This document shows positions 21,515 to 34,531 of a DNA stretch of 64,000 nt, piece after piece. The stretch covers positions 5,548 through 69,547 of the forward strand of contig JAKUCV010007341.1 of assembly GCA_028386065.3 (NCBI GenBank), read 5' to 3'. Both the position numbers and the translations under genes were made by a program. A model generated the notes under the pieces. It worked only from the letters and a program-made list of their open reading frames with translations, did not search any database and was not told where the DNA came from. The first letter of the stretch is position 1. Each line of letters begins with the position of its first letter. The DNA is from Turnera subulata (lineage: Eukaryota > Streptophyta > Magnoliopsida > Malpighiales > Passifloraceae).

Positions 21515-24500
21515 CTAGGTAGTCAGGATTGGGGGAAGTAATTCAGATTTGGACCCCAAAACATGAGCTCTTGTGTCAGGAAAAATTTCTGTCCAAGGAA
21601 GATTGATTATTTCTCCACTTGTGGTAACTCCAACAGGATAAGGAAGCAAATGGCCAGGCAAATCATGGACAAATTTATCAGATGAGTAGAGTTCCCAGTG
21701 CTTGTTAGCTGTGTGGTTCACTTTCCGGACGCATTCCAGGCTCTCAGGTTGGAGAAAGGAGTCATCAAGTAGGCCCAAGTGTTCATACCATAATGACAAC
21801 CTGAACCCATGAATTTCACCCCTGACTGGCTGCTTGGTGGCCAAGTAGTGTGGCTGGAAAGCTCCCATTGCTATCTCTGTATCTCTTGCACCATCCATAG
21901 ATCGTTGATTAATGTTGGAGGATCCAATGATTATATACTCATCGTCAACTGCAAAATGACACGGAAGGGAAATTATACAATCTGCTATGTTGTTAATGAA
22001 CTGTACTTTGTTGAGCTAGTAACTCAACAATATGATAATTTTCCGGATGGAACAAAGAAAGAAACTTTAGCATTACAAAAAATTTAGTGAACTCACCAAT
22101 CATCATCTTGGCATGGACATAGATCATAAATCGTCTAGATTGTTGAGCTCTACTGTAGTTTGAATTAGGTTCAGGTCTCTCAGGAGGTGCATATTCTCTG
22201 GCCTTTTTCAGCTCTCGGTTGCCAAGGCAAAAGAAAGACAAATAATCCTTTGGATTTGCCTCAATCCCTTTGTCACGAAGAGCTTCAGCTATGTCTCCGT
22301 ACATCATTTCCATTGTCTTATTTTGCCAGTTCAGTATTGCTTGAACAGATCCACTTTCTGGGATACCTTCAGGCCACATAGGAATGACAACGTAGACCAT
22401 AAATCTTTCTCCAGTTTTAATCTTGCTAACAATCTTTAATGACAGTTCTTTTGGGATAAGATGCAGTGAAACAACCTGGTCATCCTTTATGTCTTTTGTG
22501 TTCCAACAAAATGAACTTCCAAGAAAGTACTGGTTTTCAATGTAGATGAAGTTTTTTGCTCGCCGAATGGCATTGATATAAGCATCCTGAATACTTCTGT
22601 CAATGATATTTTCCTTCCAGCTAACAAGACCTGCCCTTGCTGCTTCTTCAGGATCTTCAGGTAAGCCAATAGCAGCTCCGCTATTGATGGAGCGAAATAA
22701 TTGAACATTCCATGTTTCATGGTCTTCAGGGGACACCACAGAAGATGCTGGCATAACAATGCCATCAAGTTCTTCCAGTTGCAGAAGCAGGTCCTTCTTT
22801 CCTTGCCTCCTCCATCTTTGCTCGAAATTAAGCAATACATCCCAAGCAATTTCTCCCTCTAACCTACAATGAATATCATGCCAAGGCTCCCTTGGTCCTC
22901 CCCTTACAATCGAAGCACCTGTAAAATTAGGCTGATGAAAATCATTATGGTGTACTGTCCCCAAAGTCCCGAAAAGGGGATGACATGGTGTATCATATCT
23001 ACCATCGCAAAGATCAATACCACCAATGAAACTCACAATCCTTCTCTTCCCCAGTTCTGCATTTGGATATTCACCATCAACCACCACCGTCTTCTGATGA
23101 TGTGTGAACAGTGTGGAAATCACAATGTCTTGTTCAATGCTTTCTTCATGATCAGTGTTACGAGGGCATAATACACAATGGACCTTCGAGTTTTTGAAGT
23201 AACTTTCAGTATCTTCGTCATGTGTAGCCATAACTCCGTCATTTTTTAGTAATTTCACTGATGTTCTGTCATCCCAGACAAGCATTAGGACCCTAACACC
23301 TTCATCAGCCTTTCTCTTGAGTAATTCTCCCAGGATTATGTCTCCTCCGGGTTTTTGTCTCCTCAGGTCCCTTACCAAGGTGATCTTAGTATAGACAGAC
23401 CATCCTGTGATGTAGATTAAGTGTTTTGCATTAGAAATGGCATCATAAATATCTTCCCAGCATCGATGTGGCTCATACTGCTTTCCCTCAGCTAGAGTGA
23501 TTTTAGGAACAAATTCATATGGCAGATGAGCATCTTGGTATAGGGAAACCTTGCACCCACTTCTTTGAGCAAAGAATGTGTACGGTACACCTGGAAACGT
23601 AGGACTTTCAATCCCTTTGGACCAGTTACGTCGTTTCATGGCATCGAAAAATTGCACTTTAACATGAATCTTTGTATGTCTGTGAAGAGGCTTATGGTTT
23701 TCATCCATGACTTGAAGCCATCTACTCACTTCTTCGCCCTGTAGGAGTTCCACAGCAGGCATATAAGCTTTACCTATTTCCCCAATAGGATTGTGTTCTT
23801 TGATAGAGAAGACAACATTAGAAGTCAAATGTGCACAGTAAATGCGCAAAGACTCTTGCCACTGCGGATTAGTTCGTGTGTGCTCTAGCAATCTGGTTTG
23901 GCCAACTGTAGCAACATCCAAATCAATTGTAACATATAACTTGGAATTGGAGGAAGACTTTCCACATCCTATACTTCCTTCAAAATTTTCCAATATCTGC
24001 AGAAACATTAAAGATGATGAACTTAGAACATTTCCTGGAAATGATCTTTGTTTGAGAACCAGCAGGTACGTATGCAGCTTAAACTTTTAGGTTCCAAAGT
24101 GCCTCTCAATGGAAATTGGCACAGTATAACCGACAAGAGCATTCCCAGATATACGTAACCTGAGGTACTACATCTTTGTTGTGAGAGCACTTTTTTTACA
24201 ACATCAGTCTTTAGTGAATTGAAATACATATTCATCTTATGGCCAGCACCAGCAACAGCCGGTCACAATTTTTTTTTTTAACTAAACACTTTTTTCGATT
24301 TTTTAAAAATATAACTACAGAGAACGAATGGCTTACTTAAACTAAAGTATATATGACAAAGAAGATGTGACAACGAAGATATCACTCAAGGGCAATGATG
24401 AGATAAATTCTCTTAAGTAATGAAATAAGCAATCGAGGAAAATCAAATGCAGCAGTAAAAAAGTTTGTTCTCCAACAAGAGAAATGCAGTAGGATATCTG

Positions 24501-24649
24501 AAGCGTTGAAGATGATGATCATGAAATTGAATTGAGAGGATTGAGAACATATATACCTTGCAAAACAAGTTGCCGCAACAATGACCGTGAAGCCCATCAA
24601 CCTCATAGACCGTCACATGAAGGGTTCCATGCAGCAAAACACGCTCCAT
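21515..24649 (-). CDS. Phospholipase D alpha-type, three exons, 808 aa
   Basis: Exons are 24557-24649, 22097-23996 and 21515-21948, all with GT-AG borders, giving 2,427 bp and 808 aa, the usual length for plant PLD alpha. The enzyme hydrolyses phosphatidylcholine and related lipids to phosphatidic acid at membranes. An N-terminal C2 domain ([16 protein letters not shown], then [12 protein letters not shown]) gives Ca-dependent lipid binding. The two HKD catalytic motifs are complete: HHQKTVVVD with [13 protein letters not shown], and [18 protein letters not shown], which spans the exon 2/3 border. The C-terminus LPPILTT is the family end. An intron after the first 31 codons is typical. It is diverged from the commonest alpha1 forms, so I assign only the alpha class. 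It lies 1.46 kb downstream of the TBC gene on the same strand. A stump of a second copy lies at 10150-10860. Confidence 0.93.
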
Positions 24650-26113
24650 TCCTTTTCTTGATTTCAGGAGCCTAAGTTTTGTATGCTACAGATAGGTTTA
24701 GGCCCAAACCGAGCAAGGCCGGTGAACCAGAAGAACTGGAATAGATATGGAAGACAAGAAAAGAAGAACAATATAATGTCAGGAATGTTTTAGAAAGTAA
24801 ATAAATGATGAAGCAGGCCTCAACTCTCGGGGCAATTTGATTTTGTTTAATTCTGCTGATGAATTGCCACGGTCTGTGCTTTGAAGATTACAAATAAAAC
24901 CTTCTAAATAACCATGTGTTTGACTTGCAGCATAGGTACTAGTAATAAAATGAAAGAAAGTTCCATTGAACATCTTTCAGATGTGGACTCTTGAAACTAA
25001 GGGTGCATACCAGGTACAAATTTCACACAGAGGAAAAAGATCCTAGGTAATTTGGAGTAGGAAATTGGGAATTTCTCACAATTTCTACATGACTAGGGTC
25101 AATGTACTTAATGGTGTAGGATTCTAGAGTTCTTATTGGTGTTAAACACTTACCTAATCTATTCGGGGTAAATTTCCCCGAGGAGAGCCTTTCAGCTCCA
25201 AAAAAGCTTATAACTGGGGAAGGCTGATCCTGTACTTACCGGTTTTTCCTGATAGAAGCTGTGCCTGTTCCAAATAAAATTGGAGCTAAAACTTTTGTTA
25301 TCCCAACTTTGTGACTCTACATATGTGCATTGCAAGGCGCCAATTTGATTTTGTTTACTACAAGTGGACTCTTTCGTGGAGACACAGCGGTTTATCTTGT
25401 CAGAAACTAGTACAACTAAACACCCTTCGAGAGCGAAACGTAGGATGCATTTTATATTCCATGATACCTAATCTTTGTCCTGGTCCATCTTGTCACCAGT
25501 TATTTTTCTCTTATACCGTTTGTTTTTTGCTCTCTAATTCCGGATGAGTATTGACTGCAGAAAGAGGATCTGAGATTGTACCTAAGTAGTCCACATAACC
25601 TATGACTTGGTCCTCATAAAGTCTAAACCTGCTAAATAAACAATCTTAGATCATTTTGTGACACAACTGGAGGGTTCTTTTAACAAAATACAACTGAGGA
25701 CATAGTTACCTGGGAAGTTAATCCCTCTAATCAAAAGCTATCACTATCAGGTAGGAAAAAAAGAAAGCAACAATGCATCTGGACGCGTAACTGCATGCAA
25801 CTTGTTCATTGTGTCCAAACTCAAATAAGCAGCTTGCTTTATTCTATTAGCAACTGTCACTATCATGACATTCTTAACCCTCCAATGAGTAAAGAAATAG
25901 GGGGTTTACTCTTGAGGATGTTCAGACTTGAGAGTTAAGAAATTTCATAACACCTTTGAACACTATTTTCGGTTGATCAGTTCCACCATTTGAATAAGAA
26001 GTCAAACATTTCACACTGTTTCTTTTTCTTTTTTTTTTTTGCTTTTTTTGTTATTACAATTTACTTGGCAAACATACAACATATACCAGAGAAAATTCAG
26101 ATGAGCAGTTACT
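24650..26113. other. Intergenic between PLD 5' end and TBC 3' end
   Basis: It should hold the PLD promoter and leader and the TBC 3' UTR. I see no further gene or recognisable repeat. A T-rich run lies at 26022-26050. Confidence 0.6.
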
Positions 26114-28308
26114 TTACAAGGATAAGGGATACAATGAAGCATTAGGAGTGAGATCACGAGCGACCCTAAGAAGGTGTTCTATATTGATATCAGGGTAGTG
26201 CTGTAAAAGCCTCAGGTTGGCCGCAAAATCACCACTTAAGAGCCTGCTTTTGACACACAACAGCATTGCACAACAGATCCTCAAAAGCATGTCCTGCAAG
26301 GAAATTAGTCAACATCTCCTCAAGATTTTGCTGGACTGAGAAGCTGGACGAGTGATGTATCACTAATAACTTAAAAGCTAGAAATCGAAGGAAAGAGAGA
26401 GGAGACCTGAATACCGAAAGGATTACTCAGAAGAGAATCCCAAATTCTTAAGATGGAGTGGAAGTTGAACTCTTGCGTCAGTAGCAATGTGATCCATCTG
26501 AATGCATAGAATTGTGGCTTCACCTGCTCATTTCAACAAATCATATATGTGAGCTTCCATGATGGAGATTAATTTGTTTAATCAGCAGATTCTGATAACT
26601 GATGACCCAGTAGGGAGTTTTTAACACAGCCTCAAACAACCAAGAAGGCTTGGTAAGAAAATTCCATCATCAGGCACAAACATTTGTCACAGACAAATTT
26701 TATAAGAATCATGCATGCTAAGCATTTTCTTGAGTAGGGACCTAAATTCACCTTATTTCTAACTTCAAGATGTTGCCACAGTTCCTCATCATTTGCTTTC
26801 AACAAGTCGACCAAGCGGGAAAGAGTAGAGAGAATACCAACAGGACTGTTATCCAGCTGTTGACAAAAGTGGTCTACTGATTCGCCAAGTAGTCTAACAA
26901 AACAGAAAAAACTATCTGCTTCTATATTTGCCTGTGAAATGGAGCAACAGAATGAATCAAATCAATATCCTTTCAGAACTTCCAATATGATACTGGGATA
27001 TATAAAATGTTTCTGTAAACATCTTCATGTCTGCTTAGGAATAGTGAAACAGAATATGCCTTACAGCATTTTGTTCATCATTGTCCGAGCTAAAGACATA
27101 CAAGATTGGAGCCAAAACCTCATTCATCCCTTGAACATAACAAATAGCGGGATTCAGTTTTGCAAATAGAAGTAGAATGTTCCTCATTGCTTCCTGCAGG
27201 TAGACATATATGAAATAATTCTCAGTTACCTTTGTCCTACATACTTCCTGAGAAAAGTCTAGGAATTAAGAGAAACAGGAGACATGTTTTCACGAAGGAA
27301 ACTGACTGCAACTTTTCGCTTTCATTTTGGATACAGCAAAAAGCACCACATACAAAATTGAATATCAAGGGAAAGGAAAAAGAAAAGATGAAGTATAGAG
27401 AAAAGATAACCCTGTTTTTCGTACTGAATGGCGATTCCCCGGAGAAGAATTTCATGTCTGGGTGCGTACGTTGCAGATCACGATCAATTTGTTCAGCAAT
27501 TTCCGTGTGCTAGAAACAGAATGTGATTTGATGAAACTAGAACACCAACTAAGTTGAAAGAATTCCACACAAAAACTTTTTTAAAAAATTTAGGAGACCC
27601 ACCTGAAAGTATTGATGCCAAGGACTAGCCTTACCAACACTTAAAGGATGATCTTCATCAGAAATTTCTTGCCGCTTAAGGGGACCAGCAGCATCACCTA
27701 CAGCATTCAGCTCATCAGAATCTAATCCACCATCTTCTGTCTTTCTTTGCTCTGACTGTCCAGATTCAGCATTTCGATTAGTGATATCAAATATCAATCA
27801 CAGCCCAATAATACAACCGGTAGTGATATACTTCTGCAAATTGAGAAGTCAGCAAAGCTGTATAAAAGGGCACACAGGAATCAGCAACTTACAGGACTTG
27901 ATAGAAGCTCCTCTTTCAGCTTACTATATTTCTGTCTGTTTTCAATCAGTTCCTTCTCCCACATGTCACGAGATGGAGGCAAGTAACCCAGGAGTAGCTG
28001 CAAGAATTAAAGCTTGCAGAAAATTGTGCGCGTGCATCAACAAGTAATAACACTGTTGCACTTGGTAGTGAATATCTATGCAATTCATTTCCACCGCAAT
28101 GTGTGCTACAAAGTGATAAGACAAGGGAACATGCAGGCCTATCGTTTTATAATTTTGCAGTAATCATAGTCTCCCTTTCATCCAATTCGTATTTTTCAGT
28201 AACACATGTCATGTAACACAGTTGGAGGGATGCCTAGGTTTTCTCATAAGCTTTGGCTGCCGATTGCTGGTGCTTTTCCAAGGCATATAGACATAACTGT
28301 ACTACTGT

Positions 28309-28375
<67 letters not shown>

Positions 28376-29225
28376 AATAGACATACCTTCCAAACTGTTG
28401 CCCGTAAACCTCCTCCATCAGGGAGTCCCGTGCTAGCAAGTGCCTTCAATTTCTCCAGATTGATCTCCTTCTGAGAAACCTGACCAGGAAACAGAATGGA
28501 AAGACGAATAAGAAAGAAAGAAGTACAAACTTGAAATGTAGCCATAAAGCACCTTTGCTGTGTCAAATGAAGGATAATTAAAGAAGTGAACGGAAATCTT
28601 TCACATTAGTAAATGAACTGAATTGAACTATTTGCATTCACATTAGTAAAAAGCATTGATCTGAACAAGACAAACAGATGGATTACTGCCAATCCCATAA
28701 CCCATCAAATCAGACCACAGAAATGACATTTATAATTCTCACCTCATACTCAATATCAGATCTTTTCTCATCAACAGCAAATGCCTCCATCTCCTTAACC
28801 TGACCCAACTCATCTTTCTCGGTCCTTTTACGGGTATGATGAACATTAATCTCTTCATCCATCTTTTTGTCACGTTCATATTGATATTGGAATTCCAAGT
28901 CTTTAATATTACCACCTTCCTTATCTTCCAACCAAACCCCATTTGGTTCTATAATCTCCAGCTCCTTCCCGAACTCAAGCCCTCCATTTTCCTCTTCGGT
29001 AATATCCTCAAGACCTGCAACCAGGCTCCCAAGCCGGTCCGGGAAGACCCGGCGAGCTTTGTCAGGGAGCTTGATAAGCTTTCCTTGATGCATAACGTGA
29101 CTGAGCTCAGGAGAGTTGAACCGGGCGAGTTGGGGTTCTGAGGGCGTGTAGCTGTTACGAGTAGCTTGAGAAAGTGAAGACAAAAATGGAAAAGAAAAGA
29201 GTGAATGTCTCCGCTTGAGGGTCAT
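26114..29225 (-). CDS. TBC-domain RabGAP (TBC1D13-like), nine exons, about 512 aa
   Basis: Exons: 28743-29225, 28387-28479, 27893-27997, 27603-27755, 27411-27509, 27065-27193, 26752-26931, 26407-26523 and 26114-26293. All inferred junctions are GT-AG and every intron is phase 0. The protein accelerates GTP hydrolysis by Rab GTPases in membrane traffic. The N-terminal 160 residues are charged and poorly conserved. The TBC domain begins at INLEKLKALASTGLPDGGG. The catalytic arginine finger is IDRDLQR (IxxDxxR) and the glutamine finger is YVQGMNE (YxQ). The rest includes FRWITLLLTQEFNF and IWDSLLSNPFG. One oddity is the start of exon 4. The usual family phrase after SSP (SEIT-R) is present as DITNR but has no acceptor AG in front of it. 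The nearest in-phase acceptor is 45 bases downstream, giving SSP followed by SEQRKTED. Confidence 0.88.
28310..28377. repeat. (AAAG)n microsatellite, about 17 units, in TBC intron 2
   Basis: An uninterrupted tetranucleotide run. In the TBC transcript it reads as CUUU repeats beginning about 10 nt after the 5' splice site of exon 2. Confidence 0.97.
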
Positions 29226-32200
29226 GACTCGGTGGTTAACTCGGTTATGAATTGAACTCCGTCTTTACCATTTCAGAGAGTAGAATGGTAGTTATTGTAA
29301 CCGTTGAATTGCAGTTGAAGTGAGGGATTTTGTGGTTTTAAAAAAAAGTTTGAAAATGGTTGGATTTTGTGGATTTTTGGGCTTTCAAGCCCAGGTGATT
29401 CTTTTACCCGGAAAAAGAAATACTACGTAAGCGCCCACTCACCTAAGCAAACACCATTTGTTTCTATCAAGTCCAATGCCAAGAAATAAGAAGTAGCCCG
29501 TAAGTCCGTGATTAAGTTCTGATCCCAAATTAAGGCCATCAAAATCCAAATCCCAAGCCATGAGACTGGATTAAAACTAGTCCAGAACACTCTTTTTCAT
29601 TTTTTTCTTGAGCGGCCCAAAAGCATAATACTGTACAATCTATGGCAGTAACGTATTCAATTAATTCCACAATCCTTGATAATTTGTGGTTCTGACAGTC
29701 CGGAATATTATAATCATTCATATAACCAATCATTTTCTCAAGAAAAAAAAAAAGAAAGAAAAATACAAACAATCAAATGTTAATGTCAGCATTATTACCT
29801 TCTTAATTCGGGGATATGGTTACAAACTACGTACATTGATTAGGCTTCTTCTCTAGACCGCAGGAAACGTAAGCTACAAGCCTTGGCTATGTACTTTTAA
29901 CTTCGCTAGTACTAAATTAATGATAGTAGAAAAATACGCTTTTTTTTTTCTGGTATACTCATGTTAATATCTACATTATTACCTTCTTAATTCTGGGTGG
30001 GACTGCTATTCCATCATAATTCATCTCTAGCTTCCACGCTTCCTAGCTAGCTACCAGTGGTCTTAACTCTTTATTTCACTTGAAGAGCGCACACGCTCAC
30101 TACAATTAATTTCCCCCATACCATCACATCAATGGTAACCTTTTTTTCTACGCAATACATGTGAAATGAGAGATAATATATATGTATAAAACAAAATTAT
30201 AAACTCGGTATAGATTTACTACTAATGAGAGCTGTTTTAACAAGACATTTCGATTTCAAGTCTTAAAAACTAATTAGGATTCCGCGAGTCAAAGCTATCA
30301 ACCTTTATTATTTCATCATGCTTTCATTTGAATTATTCTAAACCAGTGAAAATAGGCTAGCCTAAGACACCGATACAAAAGAAAAAAATGAAACAAAACT
30401 ATAACCAACCACATATAACTTTGCGTTTAGTAATAAAAGCAGTGTCACCCGCAGGTTAAATAGAACAGAAAGTAAGGGAAGGGCTTGTGTACGTGACAAT
30501 GGTGTGTCGGGCCGGAGAGCAGTACTATAGCTAGGCAAGGATGGTAACTCATCATAGTTAACTATATATAATGGAGTTTTGGACCATATTGTTGTTGTTA
30601 ATGATCTGTCACAAATGTGTCACTGTTTGTCAAACGAATGTGTGTACTATTCTGCAAATCTTGATGGGTGTTTGCATTTCCCCAAGTCTCACTCATGCAT
30701 GTGAGGTTGGTCTCATAATTTATGATATGTTTTAACCCGTACGTCTTATAGCAATGTCTTTGTATGCTTATATATGTGGCTAAGCTAGGGCTATTGGTCC
30801 AGACAACAAAATAAGTGCACATGCAATCGGATGAGATGTAAACCTTCTTTTTTCGTTTCCGGTCTAAAGTAGTCAAAATTTTGATCTTTTCATAACCAAT
30901 ATCGAGTCAAGAATATATCAAGGTTGCTTAATTTGTTGGTCAAAAAAAAGAAACTAAAAATGGGATTTAGTAAGTGGCTGAATATATGCAGGAGAAAAAT
31001 AAACTATTTGACGCAAATTAAGAAAGTATAGGATGAGTAGTAAAATTTGTATAGAAGAGTTATGCAGATACATTTGATATATATATATATATATATGATA
31101 AGTGAATTTATTATTTTATAATTTGTCTATATGTGAACTTTTCAACGTGTTCTAAGCATTTTCTACAAGAAAAGCCTATACGTTTCTTATACTTTTCCTG
31201 ATTTATTACTTGGAAGGTAAACCAAAAATCCTTTCTTTCTTTTCTTTTCTCTTTTTTCTTGATAAGAGTACCAAACGTCCTATATTCATCCCTATTGTTC
31301 TTTGTTTTCAAAAAAGCTCGGTAGGATTAATAATGCACCACCAAAAGTGGTGGAGAATTATATCACAGAGTGGACCGCAACATAAGCATAGACTTTAGCT
31401 TTAATTTAGTTATTAAAATCCTAAGAAGGATGACCAGATGTTGTTTTCCATAACAAGACATGTAGATGAAGCTATATTGACAAGTCTTATTTTATATACT
31501 TCTACCGGGGCTTCCCACATGAGCCATGTAAGAAGTGTTATAAGTAAAGTTCCCATAAAAATTCAAAAGATAAACACAAATTGATCTCATGTATATAATC
31601 GGTTCAATTTCGGGTGAGAATTATTATTTTAGTAAGAATTATTTTTCTTGCTTTACTTTGCTATGAAGAAACATGAAAAAGAAATCTCTTAATCTTCACT
31701 GGAATTTGCATGGTGATATCGTTGTTGTGCAAATGATGCCGAAATCCTAAAACTGCTATATATTGGTCTTAATCGCCCACCATGTGTTAGGTGTTCAGTT
31801 CAAATCTCGCACTTTTGTAAGTTGTCCAGCTGCATCATTATAAATATTGTCAATCCAATGATGATTACATGACGCATAGCGCTCTACGTCTTAATTAATT
31901 AGTTTTCATCAGAAAGAAAAGAACCCTAAAAATTAAGGTGGGGATTTTGGAGTAAGACACAACAAAGATTGTGGGCGCGGGTCCTAAATCATCGGTTAGG
32001 AAAAAGACATGGAGGATGAGAAAAAAAGATACTAGCATAAGAAAAGGACAAGTATTAATTAATCCAAAGAAACAGATTATATTTGATTGTTGATTTAAAA
32101 TCTCTCTTGATTTGTTAAGGCTGATTTTCTTCTTCTTTTTCTTTCTTTCTTTTTGACACTCTTTTGATCATTCAAGCCGAAAAGCAATGTAATTCACCCG

Positions 32201-33678
32201 AATCTCGAAGCTGCTTCTTGAAATTGGATGTGAAAGGTGGATTGTACTGGAATAGCTAGTGAAAACAATAATTGAAATATAGTTTCAACTTTATTCTTAT
32301 TACGTTAGTTGACAATTTTTTTTTCATAGTAGCTACTACGCACTAGAAATCATCTGGATACCATTTCATCTATGTCTTGAGTAACCAAAGTACCAAACAC
32401 GGTAAGAAAAATATTAAGTTTCTAAATCGTCGTTGTTTAGTTGTCTCCAATGCTCACTTCGTAATGCTAAACTTAATTAACTCGATCGGTTTTAACTAAA
32501 TAAAAGATTACTGCTCACTAGCTTTTACTTAACGGAAACGAACTAAAATCATTCATGAATTGAGAAATCAAATTTCTATCCGAACCTTGCTAAAATTTTG
32601 AAAATTTCCTTGAAAGATGGAGTATGCACACATGGAGTGGAAAACAAAGACAACAAATCACAAATATTTTGCATGACCCCAATTTCATCTGAAAAAAGTA
32701 AAGATAAGCATTTAATAGAGGTTGTACAAAATGAGAAATTCCAAGGGGAAACAAAAAAGCAAAATGTGCAAGCTAATCAGTACAACCATTAGCTTCTTTA
32801 TTGATTTTATCTTTTCTTTTAAAAGGTGTTACTAGTATAATTCGTTTTGTGGGATATAGTATACGTACGACATTTGACATCGGACATGTAGCAATGAAGA
32901 AGAGTACTTTTTGTGGAACTAGTGCATGTAACGTACATTCATGGAGAGACGAACGTGAAACCGGTTTTCTTTTCTCTTTTCAATACAGGTCATCAGCGCT
33001 ATATATCTTAATTAATTTTCGATATATAATTTCTTTTCTGGAAAATTTTCAATCACCTAAATTTTGCCATAGAGGCTCCCCTCAACCTAAACTTTAATTC
33101 ACTAAAAAAAACTTTGCCATACAAGTCATATATACTTACAGGTTAATGTTTTCTCATCTTCCACGCTTTTCGCATCTTACACGCAATGTGTATATATATG
33201 CAAGTCTAGCTCCTTCTTAATATGCGCCTAATCTTTTGCTCGTACGTCCCCTCTAGCTAGACTTGTTTTAATGAATTTTAACTGCCCATTTATTTCACTT
33301 CCATTTAAACTTTAAACTGATTAAGCCAGGACAGGACAAAGTTGAAACCAAACACAGAAGATGATGCATGAGTCCCCACATCATCACATCATCCGTTTCC
33401 GTTTCCATGGATTTGGGTATGGAACAAAAACGCCTAGCCAATGGCAATGCAAATCTAGGAAAGGTGTGCCAGCCCCATTATTTAAGAGGGTAGGTCAAGT
33501 CACTTGCAGACTGAGTGAGGGGAGAGAGAGCTGTGGGTGCGGGTGGGGATATGATCTGATACTTGTTAAATATACTACTTGCACCTTCTTTGTACTAGAA
33601 ACCTTTTTAGTTCGCCGACAAATTGTAATACGTTGCACTGGACAGTACTGGATGTGTCCACGTACTGCCTTGATCTCT
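29226..33678. other. 4.4-kb divergent intergenic region between TBC and ERF genes
   Basis: It is AT-rich with many short A/T runs and a (TA)n stretch at 31075-31098. No coding frame, RNA gene or clear transposon ends were recognised. It should contain both promoters. The words TTTGTTGGTCAAAAAA and CTTTCTTTCTTTTT are low complexity only. Confidence 0.55.
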
Positions 33679-33686
33679 TATATATC
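33679..33686 (+). promoter_or_regulatory. Possible TATA box of the ERF gene
   Basis: TATATATC lies 81-88 bp before the ATG, which would give a leader of roughly 50 nt. An alternative TATTTAA is at 33479-33485 with a CCAAT word 36 bp upstream. The sequence alone does not decide between them. Confidence 0.35.
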
Positions 33687-33766
33687 ACAACCTTTCTGTA
33701 CTTTCACCCATCTCTGAGCATTGTGTACTTTCTTTGTCTCCAAAAAATCTCTCCCTGCAACAAAGA

Positions 33767-34531
33767 ATGGTGCATTCCAAGAAAAAGTTCAGAGGAGTCA
33801 GGCAGCGCCATTGGGGTTCTTGGGTGTCAGAAATTCGACATCCTCTGCTGTAAGAATCTTCCAAGCTAGAACATTTTTCATTTCCTTTTGTCAAATTTCT
33901 TACGTTTTCCTTAAAACTTTTATTTTCCTTCCTGGTTAATTCGTATTAATTTTTGCACAGGAAAAGGAGGGTCTGGCTTGGAACATTTGAGACAGCAGAA
34001 GAGGCAGCTAGAGCTTATGATCAGGCTGCAATTTTGATGAGCGGCCGAAATGCCAAAACAAACTTCCCTGTAACTCAAGCTCCAGCAGGTGATGAAGACC
34101 AGGCCGCCGCCAAAGCAAGTCATGAACAACCTACACCCACGCCACCAAATGGCTTATCCGAGATCTTACACGCCAAGCTTCGAAAATGCAGCAAGATCCC
34201 GTCGCCTTCCATGACTTGCTTGCGTCTTGACACCGAGAACTCCGGCCATATCGGAGTGTGGCAGAAGCGTGCCGGCCAGCGCTCCGATTCCAATTGGGTC
34301 ATGACCGTGCAGCTTGCAAAGAGAAACAACCAAGCCCTCCCTGAAGGCACATTGCCCTTGCCGGAGTCCTCTCAAGGTTTAGCCGGGCCGGAGCTCCGAG
34401 CAGAAATGGATGAAGAGGAGAGGATTGCACTGCAAATGATTGAAGAGCTTCTTAACAGGAATTATGCTAGCCCTTCCTTTGGAGCTCAAGATGGGGATAG
34501 TAGCAACTTTTACCTCCATGGGGATCCTTGA
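33767..34531 (+). CDS. AP2/ERF transcription factor, SHINE/WIN1-like, two exons, 217 aa
   Basis: Exon 1 is 33767-33849 and exon 2 is 33961-34531. The intron splits the AP2 domain in the usual SHINE-clade position, between HPLL and KRRVWLGTF. The joined AP2 domain (residues about 7-65: [19 protein letters not shown], then [19 protein letters not shown]) starts almost at the N-terminus, as in group V ERFs. The C-terminal end [16 protein letters not shown] is the conserved clade motif. Relatives activate wax and cutin synthesis genes in epidermis, so the inferred role is control of cuticle formation from the nucleus. A central motif with [19 protein letters not shown] is also a clade hallmark. 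The start codon follows a purine-rich context (AAGAATGG). A fragment of the last exon recurs at 36025-36110. Confidence 0.93.

Noticed and set aside
21809..22087. Plus-strand ORFs across the PLD gene (also 22869-23171, 23842-24090)
   Set aside because: Shadows of the PLD exons on the opposite strand.
28253..28566. Lys/Glu/Arg- and Leu/Ser/Phe-repeat ORFs over the AAAG run
   Set aside because: Translations of a microsatellite in an intron.
30598..30876. ORFs in the TBC-ERF intergenic region (also 32598-32792, 33361-33717)
   Set aside because: AT-rich chance frames without conserved motifs. The last overlaps the ERF leader or promoter.
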